Source: Mucilaginibacter sp.
GTDB taxonomy: Bacteria; Bacteroidota; Bacteroidia; Sphingobacteriales; Sphingobacteriaceae
Direction of reading: 5' to 3'
DNA: 34,276 nucleotides
Assembly (NCBI GenBank): GCA_016763755.1
Contig: JAESTD010000113.1
Location: 1 to 34,276 of the forward strand
A program made the position numbers and the translations under genes. Below are positions 24,661 to 33,578 of the stretch, in pieces. Position 1 is the first letter of the stretch; every line of letters starts with the position of its first letter. Below the pieces are notes generated by a model that was given only the letters and a program-made list of their open reading frames with translations, was not told where the DNA came from and searched no databases.

Positions 24661-25527
24661 TTAGTTCTCTACGGTAGAAAATATCTCTAACAACAGATTC
24701 CAACGGTGATTAGCATCGGCTTCCCAAACGCGTACGTAGTTATAGTTGTTAACGATATTACCCTTTTTAATGCGTGCAGTACCGTAAGAATACGAAAGAT
24801 CATTACTGCTTGAGCGGCCGGTATTAACGGTTGTAGCGGTGATGTTGATAGCTTCGTTGGCTACAAACTTCAGGATCTTATCAGTACCTACTACCGGCTC
24901 AAAACCGGGGAAATAAAAACGTGCCTCAGGACTTAAAAACTCTTTATAACCGGCAAGGGTAGATAATTCAAGCGAGTGGTTTAAAGTTTGGTCATTAGCG
25001 GTAAGGATCTTTTTACCTGCAAACGGATCTTTGCTTGGTGCTTTTTGCTTGGTTGGGTCAGCCTCTTTAAAGTCAACGGTAGCTTCTTGCTCGGGTTCAG
25101 GGTGTTGTTCACCTACATTAAGGAGCAACTTAAATACGCCTGTTGTAAGATCTTTACGCCAGATAGAAATAAAATCGCCATATATTTTATCATCATCACT
25201 CTTGCCGTTTTGGTAAACGTAAGGGCCCGCGGTAACACCAAGGTCGCCATTGGCAGATATACGGGCAAATTTTGGAACCGAGCTTAGTTTGCCCGGTTGT
25301 TTATCTATAGTGCTGTAAAACTCGGTAATTTTGACGGCATTAGGCCTGAATACGATACCCTCAGGATCGGCAACAGATAGGAAACCATCTTTGATACCTT
25401 TACGCCCTACAGCTTTGCTTAAGTTTTCTTCGGCAGATACAACTTCGTTAACAGACACTTTAGTTTGCGCAAAAGTGCTTAGAACAGTTCCGGAAAGTAT
25501 AAATGCGGCCAGTAGTGTTTTTTTCAT
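24661..25527 (-). CDS. Secreted protein with SnoaL/NTF2-like (DUF4440-type) domains
   Basis: This 288-residue exported protein has a signal peptide (about 1-20, cleavage after TFAQ). The mature part seems to hold two NTF2-like cone folds. The first, at about 28-155, includes AVGRKGIKDGFLSVAD and GPYVYQNGKSDDDKIYGDFISIWRK (given here in two parts: GPYVYQNGK and YGDFISIWRK). The second, at about 175-285, includes SYSYGTARIKKG and YVRVWEADANHRWNLLLEI. The pattern Y-G-x-x-x-(S/R)-x-W-(R/E) followed by a tryptophan strand is typical of DUF4440/SnoaL-like proteins. Substrate and role are unknown. It lies downstream of cysS on the same strand with a gap of about 100 bases. Confidence 0.72.
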   Translation of the reverse strand: MKKTLLAAFILSGTVLSTFAQTKVSVNEVVSAEENLSKAVGRKGIKDGFLSVADPEGIVFRPNAVKITEFYSTIDKQPGKLSSVPKFARISANGDLGVTAGPYVYQNGKSDDDKIYGDFISIWRKDLTTGVFKLLLNVGEQHPEPEQEATVDFKEADPTKQKAPSKDPFAGKKILTANDQTLNHSLELSTLAGYKEFLSPEARFYFPGFEPVVGTDKILKFVANEAINITATTVNTGRSSSNDLSYSYGTARIKKGNIVNNYNYVRVWEADANHRWNLLLEIFSTVEN

Positions 25528-25624
25528 GCTTAGTTAGATAGTATAGATTTGCTTAGGCTGATTATCATAATTTAAAAACTGATAACATAATGCAGCCGGC
25601 GCCAATTTGTTTTCTTAATTTTTG

Positions 25625-27118
25625 TTAAATTCTTGCCCAGTCGGTTGTACCCTGTTTATTATCATTTAACTGGAAACCTATTTGCTTTAAGCCTTCGCGG
25701 ATCTTATCAGACGTTGCATAGTCCTTACTTGCTTTAGCCTCATTACGTAGTTTGATGATCAGTTGCATCAGCTCATCCGTATCGCCGCCTTCGCTATCTT
25801 CCAATTTCAGGCCAAGTACATCAAAAAAGAACGCGTTATAGGTTTTGCGCAATCTCTCAAATGTTTCGGCAGATATTTCGCCCGAATTGCGGGTGTTAGC
25901 TGCATAAGAGTTGATCCACTTTGATAGATTGTTCAAAGCCTCTAACGTTTTAGGCGAATTAAAATTGTCATTCATGCTACTATAGCAATCATCACAAAAT
26001 CCGTTTATTTCTTTTTCAGTCTCCGCGTTGACGCTGCTAACAGGCTTTTGCTGCAAAGTTGCTAATCTCTTAGCCGCCTCGGATAGCGTTTTATAGAACC
26101 TCTCTGCCGCTTCAATAGCCTCGTTAGAGAAATCAACCGTACTGCGGTAACTTGCCTGCATAAAAAAGAAACGCATCACCATAGGGCTATAACCTTTATT
26201 CAACAAAGCGTGGTCGCCGGTAAAAAGCTGGTACGGTAAAAAACTGTTCCCTAATGATTTTGACATTTTTTGCCCGTTAACTGTCAACATATTGGTATGG
26301 ATCCAGTAATGCGCAGGTGTTTTACCACAGCAAGCAATGTTTTGGGCGATCTCATTGGTGTGGTGTGTAGCCATTAAATCCATACCACCACCGTGTATAT
26401 CAAATTGGTGGCCCAGGTATTTATTGCTCATGGCTGAACACTCGAGGTGCCAACCCGGGAAACCCATTCCCCATGGTGATGGCCACTGCATCAGGTGCTC
26501 GGGCTTAGCTTTTATCCAAAGGGCAAAATCAAGTTTGCCACGCTTTTCGTCCTGTCCGCCAAGGGTTCGGGTATTGTTCAGCAGGTCTTCCAGTTTACGG
26601 CCATTAAGTTCGCCGTAATCGTGGGTCTCGCTGTATTTCTCTACATCAAAATAAACAGACCCATCAACTTCATAGGCGTAACCGGCATCCAGAATGGTTT
26701 TTACCAACTCTATCTGCTCAATGATATGCCCTGTTGCCGTAGGCTCGATACTCGGCGGCAAGGTGTTAAATATCTCCATCACCTTATGAAAATCTACAGT
26801 GTATCTTTGTACAATTTCCATAGGTTCAAGCTGTTCTATCTTTGCCTTCTTGGATACTTTATCTTCTCCCTCATCACTATCGCCTTCAAGGTGGCCGGCA
26901 TCAGTTATATTGCGCACATAACGCACCTTGTAACCCAGGTGCAAAAGGTAACGGTAGATCAGATCAAAAGCTATAAACGTGCGACAGTTGCCCAAATGCA
27001 CATCGCTATATACGGTAGGGCCGCAAACATACATGCCAACGTGGCCGGGATTTAGCGGTATAAATTCTTCTTTGGTACGTGTTAAAGAGTTGTAAACAAA
27101 TAGTTTTTGTTCCGTCAT
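25625..27118 (-). CDS. cysS: Cysteinyl-tRNA synthetase
   Basis: This class I synthetase charges tRNA(Cys) with cysteine. The zinc-binding cysteine C32 lies in MYVCGPTVYSDVHLGNCRTF, and the HIGH-type motif is HLGN at 41-44. The GWHLECSAMS segment supplies another zinc/substrate ligand region, and the KMSKS loop is at about residue 283 (QKMSKSLGN). The C-terminal DALR-type and tail regions follow. At 497 residues it has the normal length. A TAnnTTTG box five bases before its ATG suggests its own promoter, apart from the mutL-to-EEP unit upstream. Confidence 0.97.
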   Translation of the reverse strand: MTEQKLFVYNSLTRTKEEFIPLNPGHVGMYVCGPTVYSDVHLGNCRTFIAFDLIYRYLLHLGYKVRYVRNITDAGHLEGDSDEGEDKVSKKAKIEQLEPMEIVQRYTVDFHKVMEIFNTLPPSIEPTATGHIIEQIELVKTILDAGYAYEVDGSVYFDVEKYSETHDYGELNGRKLEDLLNNTRTLGGQDEKRGKLDFALWIKAKPEHLMQWPSPWGMGFPGWHLECSAMSNKYLGHQFDIHGGGMDLMATHHTNEIAQNIACCGKTPAHYWIHTNMLTVNGQKMSKSLGNSFLPYQLFTGDHALLNKGYSPMVMRFFFMQASYRSTVDFSNEAIEAAERFYKTLSEAAKRLATLQQKPVSSVNAETEKEINGFCDDCYSSMNDNFNSPKTLEALNNLSKWINSYAANTRNSGEISAETFERLRKTYNAFFFDVLGLKLEDSEGGDTDELMQLIIKLRNEAKASKDYATSDKIREGLKQIGFQLNDNKQGTTDWARI

Positions 27119-27123
27119 GAGGG

Positions 27124-27131
27124 CAAACTTA
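27124..27131 (-). promoter_or_regulatory. Bacteroidota -7 box (TAAGTTTG) before cysS
   Basis: On the minus strand TAAGTTTG, identical to the gmd -7 box, ends five bases before the cysS ATG at 27118. A -33 TTG at the usual spacing is not evident. Confidence 0.5.
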
Positions 27132-27163
27132 CAATTTTAAGCGCTGAGTTCATTTAGCCGTGT

Positions 27164-28276
27164 TTATTTTAATGCCAGCACAACACTTAAAGGATAATGA
27201 TCTGACAATTTTTTCTCGATGACCTTATACTCTGATACCACAAATTGCGGGCTGGCCATTACGTAGTCGATCTGGTAATTAGGGAAAGCACCGTTATAGG
27301 TACGGCCCAAACCCGCACCTTTTTCACGGAAAGCATTTTTCATGCCCTTTGCCATTTGATTAACCGCGAAGGATGATGGGGTATAGTTAAAATCGCCGGA
27401 GATGATATATGGATAAGTACATTGCTTTGCATGGTTTTTGATGATGAAAACATGATCGGCACGTTTTTGAAAAGCTGTTTTCAGTTTAGATCCTACCCGT
27501 TTGGTAGCACCTATATCCGTTTTCCCTTTTGATGACAAATTATCAAGGAACCTGTAATCCTGAGGGTCGAAATTGATGGATTGCAAATGCACACTGTACA
27601 TCCTGAAAACCGTACTATCTTTTTGTACATCAACATAGATACACTGGTTTCCGCTTTTCTTTTTAGATAGCTGCACCAGTCCGTATGATTTGATAGGGAA
27701 TTTAGAAAATATAGCCATCCCTATTGATTCGCTTTGACTGGCCATAAAAGGTTCGTAATAATAATGCTGAGCGTGCATTACCTGCTTAATAGAATCAACC
27801 ATGTCATACTCGCCTTTTTTCTTGGTAAAAAACTCCTGGATGCCTATCACATCCGGTTGCTGTTCTTCAATGATATTAAGGATATCGTGTTTGGTTGATA
27901 CATCATTTTTTGCACCGTAACGTTTAAAATCGTGCACGTTGTAGGTCATGATACGCAGCCGGTTTTGCGGTGGCGAACTGCTTTCGCCTGCAGGTAATCG
28001 TATGCCGATATTATCCTCCAGTACATTCCATCCAATGATTATGGCTAAGGCAGATATCAACACAAACCATCTTTTGCGTATGAGCCAATAAACAATGATA
28101 ACTAAGTTACAAACCAACAGCGGTGGATATGCCAGGCCGAAGAAAGCTACCGGCCAAAACTTACGCGGATCTGTTACAGGGGCCAAGTAGCTTATTAACA
28201 ACGCCGCGCAAAGCAGATAATTTATCCAGAGAAATATTTTATCTATTAAAGGTAATTTCCTTTTCTTGAGGTTCAT
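27164..28276 (-). CDS. Membrane-anchored endonuclease/exonuclease/phosphatase (EEP) family protein
   Basis: This protein has three N-terminal membrane helices (about 13-33, 42-66, 69-86) and then a metal-dependent EEP domain (about 105-370). The EEP signatures are present: MTYNVHDFKR, DVIGIQEF (metal-binding Glu), ISGDFNYTPSS (Asp/Asn), DYVMASP and the final LSDHYPLSV (Asp-His). The substrate is unknown; the family covers nucleases, phosphodiesterases and sphingomyelinase-like enzymes. The catalytic domain is probably outside the cytoplasm or at the membrane. Its ATG shares one base with the stop of the upstream rhomboid gene, so co-translation is likely. Confidence 0.9.
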   Translation of the reverse strand: MNLKKRKLPLIDKIFLWINYLLCAALLISYLAPVTDPRKFWPVAFFGLAYPPLLVCNLVIIVYWLIRKRWFVLISALAIIIGWNVLEDNIGIRLPAGESSSPPQNRLRIMTYNVHDFKRYGAKNDVSTKHDILNIIEEQQPDVIGIQEFFTKKKGEYDMVDSIKQVMHAQHYYYEPFMASQSESIGMAIFSKFPIKSYGLVQLSKKKSGNQCIYVDVQKDSTVFRMYSVHLQSINFDPQDYRFLDNLSSKGKTDIGATKRVGSKLKTAFQKRADHVFIIKNHAKQCTYPYIISGDFNYTPSSFAVNQMAKGMKNAFREKGAGLGRTYNGAFPNYQIDYVMASPQFVVSEYKVIEKKLSDHYPLSVVLALK

Positions 28277-29151
28277 TATTTATGCTTGCTTAAGCTATCA
28301 AGCGCTTCTTTTTCCTGCTTGCTTAAACTATCGTAACCCGTGGCTGATATTTTGTCTAAAATGCGGTCTATCTCTTCTTCTTGTGGTACCCCGGGCTGCT
28401 TTTTAGGTGAAAAATTTGTACTCACCACTTTAAGCTTAGGTTTGGGTACAAACATTTTGTTGATACCGCCAACCCAGTCGTTACCACGTTGCAGTTGTTT
28501 TATGTAAATAAAGCCCATCAATGCACCACCAAGGTGGGCTATCTCGCCGCTTGCATTGGCTCCGGCTATGCTTATAAAATCAATCAGCACGTAGAAAATG
28601 GCCAGCCATTTCAATTTTACCGGCCCAATTAAAAACAATTGTATGGTGTAATTGGGCAGTAAAGTAGCCGTAGCTATAATAATAGCCATAACACTTGCAG
28701 ATGCACCCACAACCGTTGCGCTGGCAGCGGCATTGATGCTTGTAAAGGCCGGTATAAGATTATAAGCTGCAACAAATAGCAACCCGCCTGCAAGACCCCC
28801 AAAAATGTATAAACCTATAGTGCGTTTATTGCCCAGGTATTCTTCAAATATCTGCCCCATCCAATACAGCCAAAGCATGTTGAACAGGATATGGAAAAAC
28901 CCGGCATGCATAAACATGTAGGTAAAAGGTGTCCAGAAATGGCGGGCAAGTGTCGAAACAGAAGCAGGCAGTACCAGGTACTCATAACTAAAGTTGAGTA
29001 TTGAGCTATTACCGAAACCTCTTAATAATTGCTCTATGGTGGCCGGGACATTTATGCCCAAAAAAACGATAACATTTATCCCTATCAGCAAACTTAACCT
29101 GCTGTGCGATTTTAACATTTTGTACTGGATATCCTGCCACAGAGTACTCAT
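28276..29151 (-). CDS. Rhomboid family intramembrane serine protease with C-terminal DUF6576-like tail
   Basis: Rhomboids cleave membrane proteins within the bilayer using a Ser-His dyad. This 291-residue copy has at least six membrane segments, the HxxxN-type start (FMHAGFFHILFNMLWLYWMG), a serine in GASASVMA, and the histidine in AHLGGALMGF. The residue after the serine is Ala instead of the usual Gly (GASA rather than GASG). The C-terminal cytoplasmic tail (about 235-291) is charged, with EEIDRILDKISATGYDSLSKQEKEAL, which resembles DUF6576; the piece EIDRILDKI and the piece DSLSKQEKEAL are the clearest. It is the second of two consecutive rhomboids. Confidence 0.92.
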   Translation of the reverse strand: MSTLWQDIQYKMLKSHSRLSLLIGINVIVFLGINVPATIEQLLRGFGNSSILNFSYEYLVLPASVSTLARHFWTPFTYMFMHAGFFHILFNMLWLYWMGQIFEEYLGNKRTIGLYIFGGLAGGLLFVAAYNLIPAFTSINAAASATVVGASASVMAIIIATATLLPNYTIQLFLIGPVKLKWLAIFYVLIDFISIAGANASGEIAHLGGALMGFIYIKQLQRGNDWVGGINKMFVPKPKLKVVSTNFSPKKQPGVPQEEEIDRILDKISATGYDSLSKQEKEALDSLSKHK

Positions 29152-29184
29152 AACCTAACTCTTTTTTATATGGTTAAACCATTA

Positions 29185-29901
29185 TCAATAGAAATTGTTG
29201 GGGCGCTTTATATTCCAAAGCTTTATTAACAGGAAGCCGAACAATGCCCCGCCCAAGTGAGCAAAGTGAGCTACCGAATCACCTGAAACTTGTTTAACTC
29301 CCAAAAATAATTCCACTACAATGTAAATAGGCACCAAGATTTTCGCTTTAATGGGAATAGGAATAAACATGATCATCATCTCCAGATTAGGAAACAACAT
29401 TCCAAACCCTACCAAAATACCAAATATGGCGCCTGATGCACCTAACATTGGGGTGTTTACCAGTGATATAAGTTTTTGTGCCACCGCTTGCCCGCCGCCA
29501 TAGGCATAATAAGATGATTGCAATTCGGGATGAGGAACACTTAATGCGCCGGTAATCGCATGTATCTGTATCGCTTGAACAACCATATACAAAACATAGC
29601 CTCCCAAACCTGTGATGAAGTAGTAATTAAAAAATCTTTTTGAGCCAAGAGCATACTCAAGCAGGGGCCCAAATATGAAAAGTGCATATAGGTTAAAAAA
29701 TATATGCTCAAACCCACCGTGCATAAACATGTATGTTATTGGCTGCCATGGCCTAAAAAAATGCGATCCGGGATAAAATGCAGCAAATAAAACATCCAGG
29801 TCTATTACCTTAGCTAAAGCAAATGTTGCTACGAAGAAGATGATATTAATTATAAGAAGGTTCTTTACAACCGGTGTTAAATTGGCAAATGGTGATTGCA
29901 T
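29185..29901 (-). CDS. Rhomboid family intramembrane serine protease
   Basis: This 238-residue rhomboid has six predicted membrane helices, the FMHGGFEHIFFNLYALFIFG segment with its conserved His/Asn, the catalytic serine in the canonical GASGAIFG, and the catalytic histidine in AHLGGALFGFLL. It lacks the long C-terminal tail of its neighbour. It lies 34 bases after mutL and 33 bases before the second rhomboid, as part of a probable mutL-rhomboid-rhomboid-EEP operon. The substrate is unknown. Confidence 0.93.
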   Translation of the reverse strand: MQSPFANLTPVVKNLLIINIIFFVATFALAKVIDLDVLFAAFYPGSHFFRPWQPITYMFMHGGFEHIFFNLYALFIFGPLLEYALGSKRFFNYYFITGLGGYVLYMVVQAIQIHAITGALSVPHPELQSSYYAYGGGQAVAQKLISLVNTPMLGASGAIFGILVGFGMLFPNLEMMIMFIPIPIKAKILVPIYIVVELFLGVKQVSGDSVAHFAHLGGALFGFLLIKLWNIKRPNNFY

Positions 29902-29935
29902 TTTTTAAATCGTAATTATGGTTTAAGCATTGCTG

Positions 29936-31804
29936 CTATTTCTCAAATCTTTCGGCCAATTCGGCCAGTGTAACAGTGCTGATAATCGGCTTGCCGTTTA
30001 GGGCAAGGTTTGGCATCTGGCAGGCAAAAAGCTGATCTACCAGCTGGTTCATTTCTTCCATCGATAGTTTGATCCCCGCTTTCATGGCGCCATTGCGTGC
30101 CAGCGAACGTGCGAGGTTATCCCGCTTATCTAACTTTAATATAGCCAGGTTGTTTTTAAAACCTTCAAGCAACCGCTCCAATAATTCATGCTCGTTGGCG
30201 GCATTGGTCAGGTCGGCTGGTATGCCCTCTACAACAACGGTATTGGGGCCAAACTCGCGGATGTCAAAACCCAGTGCGCGTATATCGGGCAATAGCTCTT
30301 TCAATAACTCAAAATCGGCACTGTTTAGTGTAACCGACTGCGGGAATAAACTTTGCTGGCTCACGCCCGAGTGGTTCTGCAATTGCTGCAAAAAACGCTC
30401 ATACAAAATACGCTCATGCGCTGCCTGCTGACTGATCAGCATAAAGCCCGATTTTATCTGCGACAGGATATACCTATTATGCACCTGAAAGAATTGCTTC
30501 TCGCTGCCTTTGGCAACTTCCTGCTCGTTCACAGTAACAGTATTTACTTCCTGATGCAACTCTTGCTGCGAGATCTCTTCTTTACGGGAAATCTCATACA
30601 GGGTATCCCAGTTACGCGGGATAGCTGTACGATGATCGCTTAAGCCCGCACTTCTGTAAGACGCAGGTTCCCGTTCATTCGTTTTCCGTTCGTTAGCAAA
30701 AGGATTAAAATCTGGATTAAAGGCGATGCTCGGCTGCACAATTTCCTCAAAAGGTTTTGGGGTGATGAGGTGCCCGATGCTGTTCTCCTGGTCAAAATCC
30801 AGCGTGGGCGTAATATTGTACTTACCCAAAGAGCGTTTTACTGCCGAGCGAATGATGGCGTAGATAGATTTCTCGTCCTGATATTTTATCTCCGTTTTAG
30901 TAGGGTGTACGTTGATATCGATCTTTGCCGGGTCAATATCGATAAACAATACATATAGCGGATAAGTATCATCCTGCAATAACTCCTGGAAAGCTGTAAG
31001 TACCGCATGGTTAAGGTAATTATCCCTGATATAACGGTTGTTTACAAAGAAGAACTGCTCACCGCGGGTTTTGCGGGCAAACTCGGGCTTGCCAACAAAG
31101 CCGTGCAATTTTATGATAGTGGTATCTTCCTCTACAGGTAACAGTCGCTGGTTATAGTTGTTGCCAAACAGGTGTATGATACGCTGCTTTAGTGATGCTG
31201 ACGGCAGGTGGTAAATTTCCTGCCCATCGTGGTGCAGGGTTAAAAAAATCTGCGGGTTAGCTAATGCCACACGCTGAAATTCATCAATAATGTGACGCAT
31301 CTCCACTGGGTTACTTTTTAAAAAGTTACGTCGGGCGGGCGTGTTGTAGAACAGATTTTTTACCGAGATAGATGAACCTGTAGGCGCAGAGCAGGCTTCC
31401 TGGCTCACAACTTCCGAGCCTTCTATCAAGATACAGGTACCCAGTTCATCTTCATGCCGCCGGGTTTTTAACTCCACTTGCGCAATAGCGGCGATAGATG
31501 CCATTGCCTCGCCCCTGAAACCCATGGTACGGATGGCAAACAGGTCTTCGGCCTTTTTAATTTTTGAGGTAGCATGGCGTTCAAAACACATGCGTGCGTC
31601 GGTTAAACTCATGCCGCAACCGTTATCGATAACTTGTATCAGCGCCTTGCCTGCATCTTTCAAGATCAGTTGTATCTTATCGGCACCGGCATCTATAGCA
31701 TTCTCTATCAATTCTTTTACGGCTGATGCAGGGCGTTGCACCACTTCGCCAGCGGCTATCTGGTTGGCAACGGCATCCGGTAAAAGCTGAATTATATCTG
31801 GCAT
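29936..31804 (-). CDS. mutL: DNA mismatch repair protein MutL
   Basis: MutL couples MutS mismatch recognition to downstream repair. The N-terminal GHKL ATPase is complete: IAAGEVVQRPASAVKELIENAIDAG (in parts, IAAGEVVQRP and ELIENAIDAG at 31-40), IDNGCGM (59-65), and GFRGEAMASIAAI (95-107). The C-terminal dimerisation domain is present, but where endonuclease MutLs carry DQHA-x2-E-x4-E this one reads SQQAAHERILYE (about 455). The later CPHGRP-type motif is replaced by ALNGKP. The frame opens at a TTG at 31843; the ATG at 31804 gives the normal MPDIIQLLPD start and 622 residues. Confidence 0.96.
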   Translation of the reverse strand: MPDIIQLLPDAVANQIAAGEVVQRPASAVKELIENAIDAGADKIQLILKDAGKALIQVIDNGCGMSLTDARMCFERHATSKIKKAEDLFAIRTMGFRGEAMASIAAIAQVELKTRRHEDELGTCILIEGSEVVSQEACSAPTGSSISVKNLFYNTPARRNFLKSNPVEMRHIIDEFQRVALANPQIFLTLHHDGQEIYHLPSASLKQRIIHLFGNNYNQRLLPVEEDTTIIKLHGFVGKPEFARKTRGEQFFFVNNRYIRDNYLNHAVLTAFQELLQDDTYPLYVLFIDIDPAKIDINVHPTKTEIKYQDEKSIYAIIRSAVKRSLGKYNITPTLDFDQENSIGHLITPKPFEEIVQPSIAFNPDFNPFANERKTNEREPASYRSAGLSDHRTAIPRNWDTLYEISRKEEISQQELHQEVNTVTVNEQEVAKGSEKQFFQVHNRYILSQIKSGFMLISQQAAHERILYERFLQQLQNHSGVSQQSLFPQSVTLNSADFELLKELLPDIRALGFDIREFGPNTVVVEGIPADLTNAANEHELLERLLEGFKNNLAILKLDKRDNLARSLARNGAMKAGIKLSMEEMNQLVDQLFACQMPNLALNGKPIISTVTLAELAERFEK

Positions 31805-31943
31805 TAAAAATCTTCCCTTCTGCACCCGAGGCGGGCGTATCAATTAAAGCTGCTAAATTAATTATTTGATTGCATAACTTTACGGTTACATAGTCGTATA
31901 TAATTATTGTGTTGACAATATTTACATCCGCCTGTTTATAAAT

Positions 31944-33578
31944 ATGAAGAGATTTCTCCCTGTTTTACTGTTACTGGCTACCGCTTGTAAGCCAAAAAAA
32001 GAATATAACGCCGACCTCCTTATAAAGAATGCTGTAGTTTACACTGTTGACAGCACTTTTACCACCGCTAATGCATTTGTAGTAAGCAATGGACGTATCC
32101 AGGCTGTTGGTAACGCAGATTCGCTTGAGGATAAATACGTTGCCCGCGAAGTAATAGACGCCCAGGGCAAAGCAGTTTATCCTGGCTTTATTGATGCCCA
32201 TGCCCACTTTATGGAATACGGGCTGGGTTTACAAAACGCCAACCTGGTAGGCCTTAAAAGCTGGCAAGCTACTTTAGATACAGTTGAAAATTACGCTAAA
32301 CATAAAACCGAAGGCTGGATAATAGGTGCCGGTTGGGACCAAAACATCTGGGCCAATAAAGCATTCCCTAACAAGGCCAAGCTGGATTCTATGTTTCCCG
32401 TTCGCCCGGTGATATTGAGCCGTATTGATGGCCATGCTGCCATTGCCAACCAAGCGGCTTTGAACATTGCCGGTGTTAAACCGGGGCAAAAAATTATAGG
32501 TGGTTCTATAGAGACTATCGGCGGTAAACTCACCGGTATTTTGGTAGATAACGCCGTAGGTATCGTTACCCGCAAAATACCCACCCCTACCGAGCAAATG
32601 GTACAGGCCGGTTTATTAGCCGCACAAAAGAACTGTTTCGAAGTTGGTTTAACCACTGTTGATGATTGCGGTGTGCCATACCAATTGATCAATGTTATTG
32701 CGCAAATGCAACATAAAGGCGACCTAAAAATGCGCCTTTACCTGATGCTGGCCGATCAGCAGGAAAACTATGATTACTTGTTCAAACGCGGTGCATACAA
32801 AACCCCCGGCTTAAACGTACGCGCATTTAAAGTTTATGCTGATGGTGCATTGGGTTCGCGAGGGGCCTGCCTGTTGCAACCTTATACCGACCAGGCAAAA
32901 TGGAGCGGATTTTTATTGAGTCCGAAAGCGCACTTTGAAGAAGTTGCTAAAAAGATAGCTGCCCATGGTTTCCAGATGGCTACCCATGCCATCGGCGACT
33001 CGGCTAACCGTGTAATGCTGAAAATATATGCCGAAAACTTAAAAGGCAAAAACGATAAACGCTGGAGAATCGAACATGCGCAGATCGTTTCTCCTGAAGA
33101 TGTAAAGTTGTTCGGTGATAACAATATTATTCCATCAGTACAGCCTACGCATGCTACCTCAGATATGAGCTGGGCAGGTAAACGCCTGGGTGCCGAACGT
33201 TTGAAAACTGCTTATGCCTACAAGACCTTGTTAAAACAAAACGGCTGGATCCCGCTTGGGACTGATTTCCCAGTCGAAAATATTAACCCGATGTATACAT
33301 TTTACGCCGCAGTTGAGCGCAAAGATTTGAAAGGAAAGCCCGCGGATGGTTTCCAAATGGAAAATGCTCTTGGCCGTAAGGAAGCATTAAAAGGTATGAC
33401 CATCTGGGCGGCAAAAGCCAATTTTGAAGAGCACGAGAAAGGCAGCATTGAGCCAGGCAAATTTGCTGATTTTGTAATACTGGATCAGGATATCATGAAA
33501 GCTAAAGGCAGCGACTTGCCGAATATTAAAGTACTTAAAACGTTTGTAAATGGTGTTAAGGTTTATGAGAAGAAATAA
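31944..33578 (+). CDS. Amidohydrolase family lipoprotein (YtcJ-like)
   Basis: This is a predicted metal-dependent hydrolase of the Amidohydro_3/YtcJ group, anchored as a lipoprotein (lipobox LATAC, C15). It has the metal-binding HAHF after GFIDA (near residue 90), the KVYADGALGSRGACL segment, the HAIGDSANR histidine motif, RIEHAQIVSP, and the late GTDFPVENINP aspartate. The C-terminal composite-barrel strands are present (EPGKFADFVILD). At 544 residues it has the usual family length. The substrate is unknown; family members act on amides, esters or related bonds. The next gene starts inside its last 14 bases. Confidence 0.93.
   Translation: MKRFLPVLLLLATACKPKKEYNADLLIKNAVVYTVDSTFTTANAFVVSNGRIQAVGNADSLEDKYVAREVIDAQGKAVYPGFIDAHAHFMEYGLGLQNANLVGLKSWQATLDTVENYAKHKTEGWIIGAGWDQNIWANKAFPNKAKLDSMFPVRPVILSRIDGHAAIANQAALNIAGVKPGQKIIGGSIETIGGKLTGILVDNAVGIVTRKIPTPTEQMVQAGLLAAQKNCFEVGLTTVDDCGVPYQLINVIAQMQHKGDLKMRLYLMLADQQENYDYLFKRGAYKTPGLNVRAFKVYADGALGSRGACLLQPYTDQAKWSGFLLSPKAHFEEVAKKIAAHGFQMATHAIGDSANRVMLKIYAENLKGKNDKRWRIEHAQIVSPEDVKLFGDNNIIPSVQPTHATSDMSWAGKRLGAERLKTAYAYKTLLKQNGWIPLGTDFPVENINPMYTFYAAVERKDLKGKPADGFQMENALGRKEALKGMTIWAAKANFEEHEKGSIEPGKFADFVILDQDIMKAKGSDLPNIKVLKTFVNGVKVYEKK

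Noticed and set aside
26495..27055. 186-residue plus-strand frame inside cysS
   Set aside because: It is antisense to the conserved N-terminal half of cysteinyl-tRNA synthetase and has no family features.
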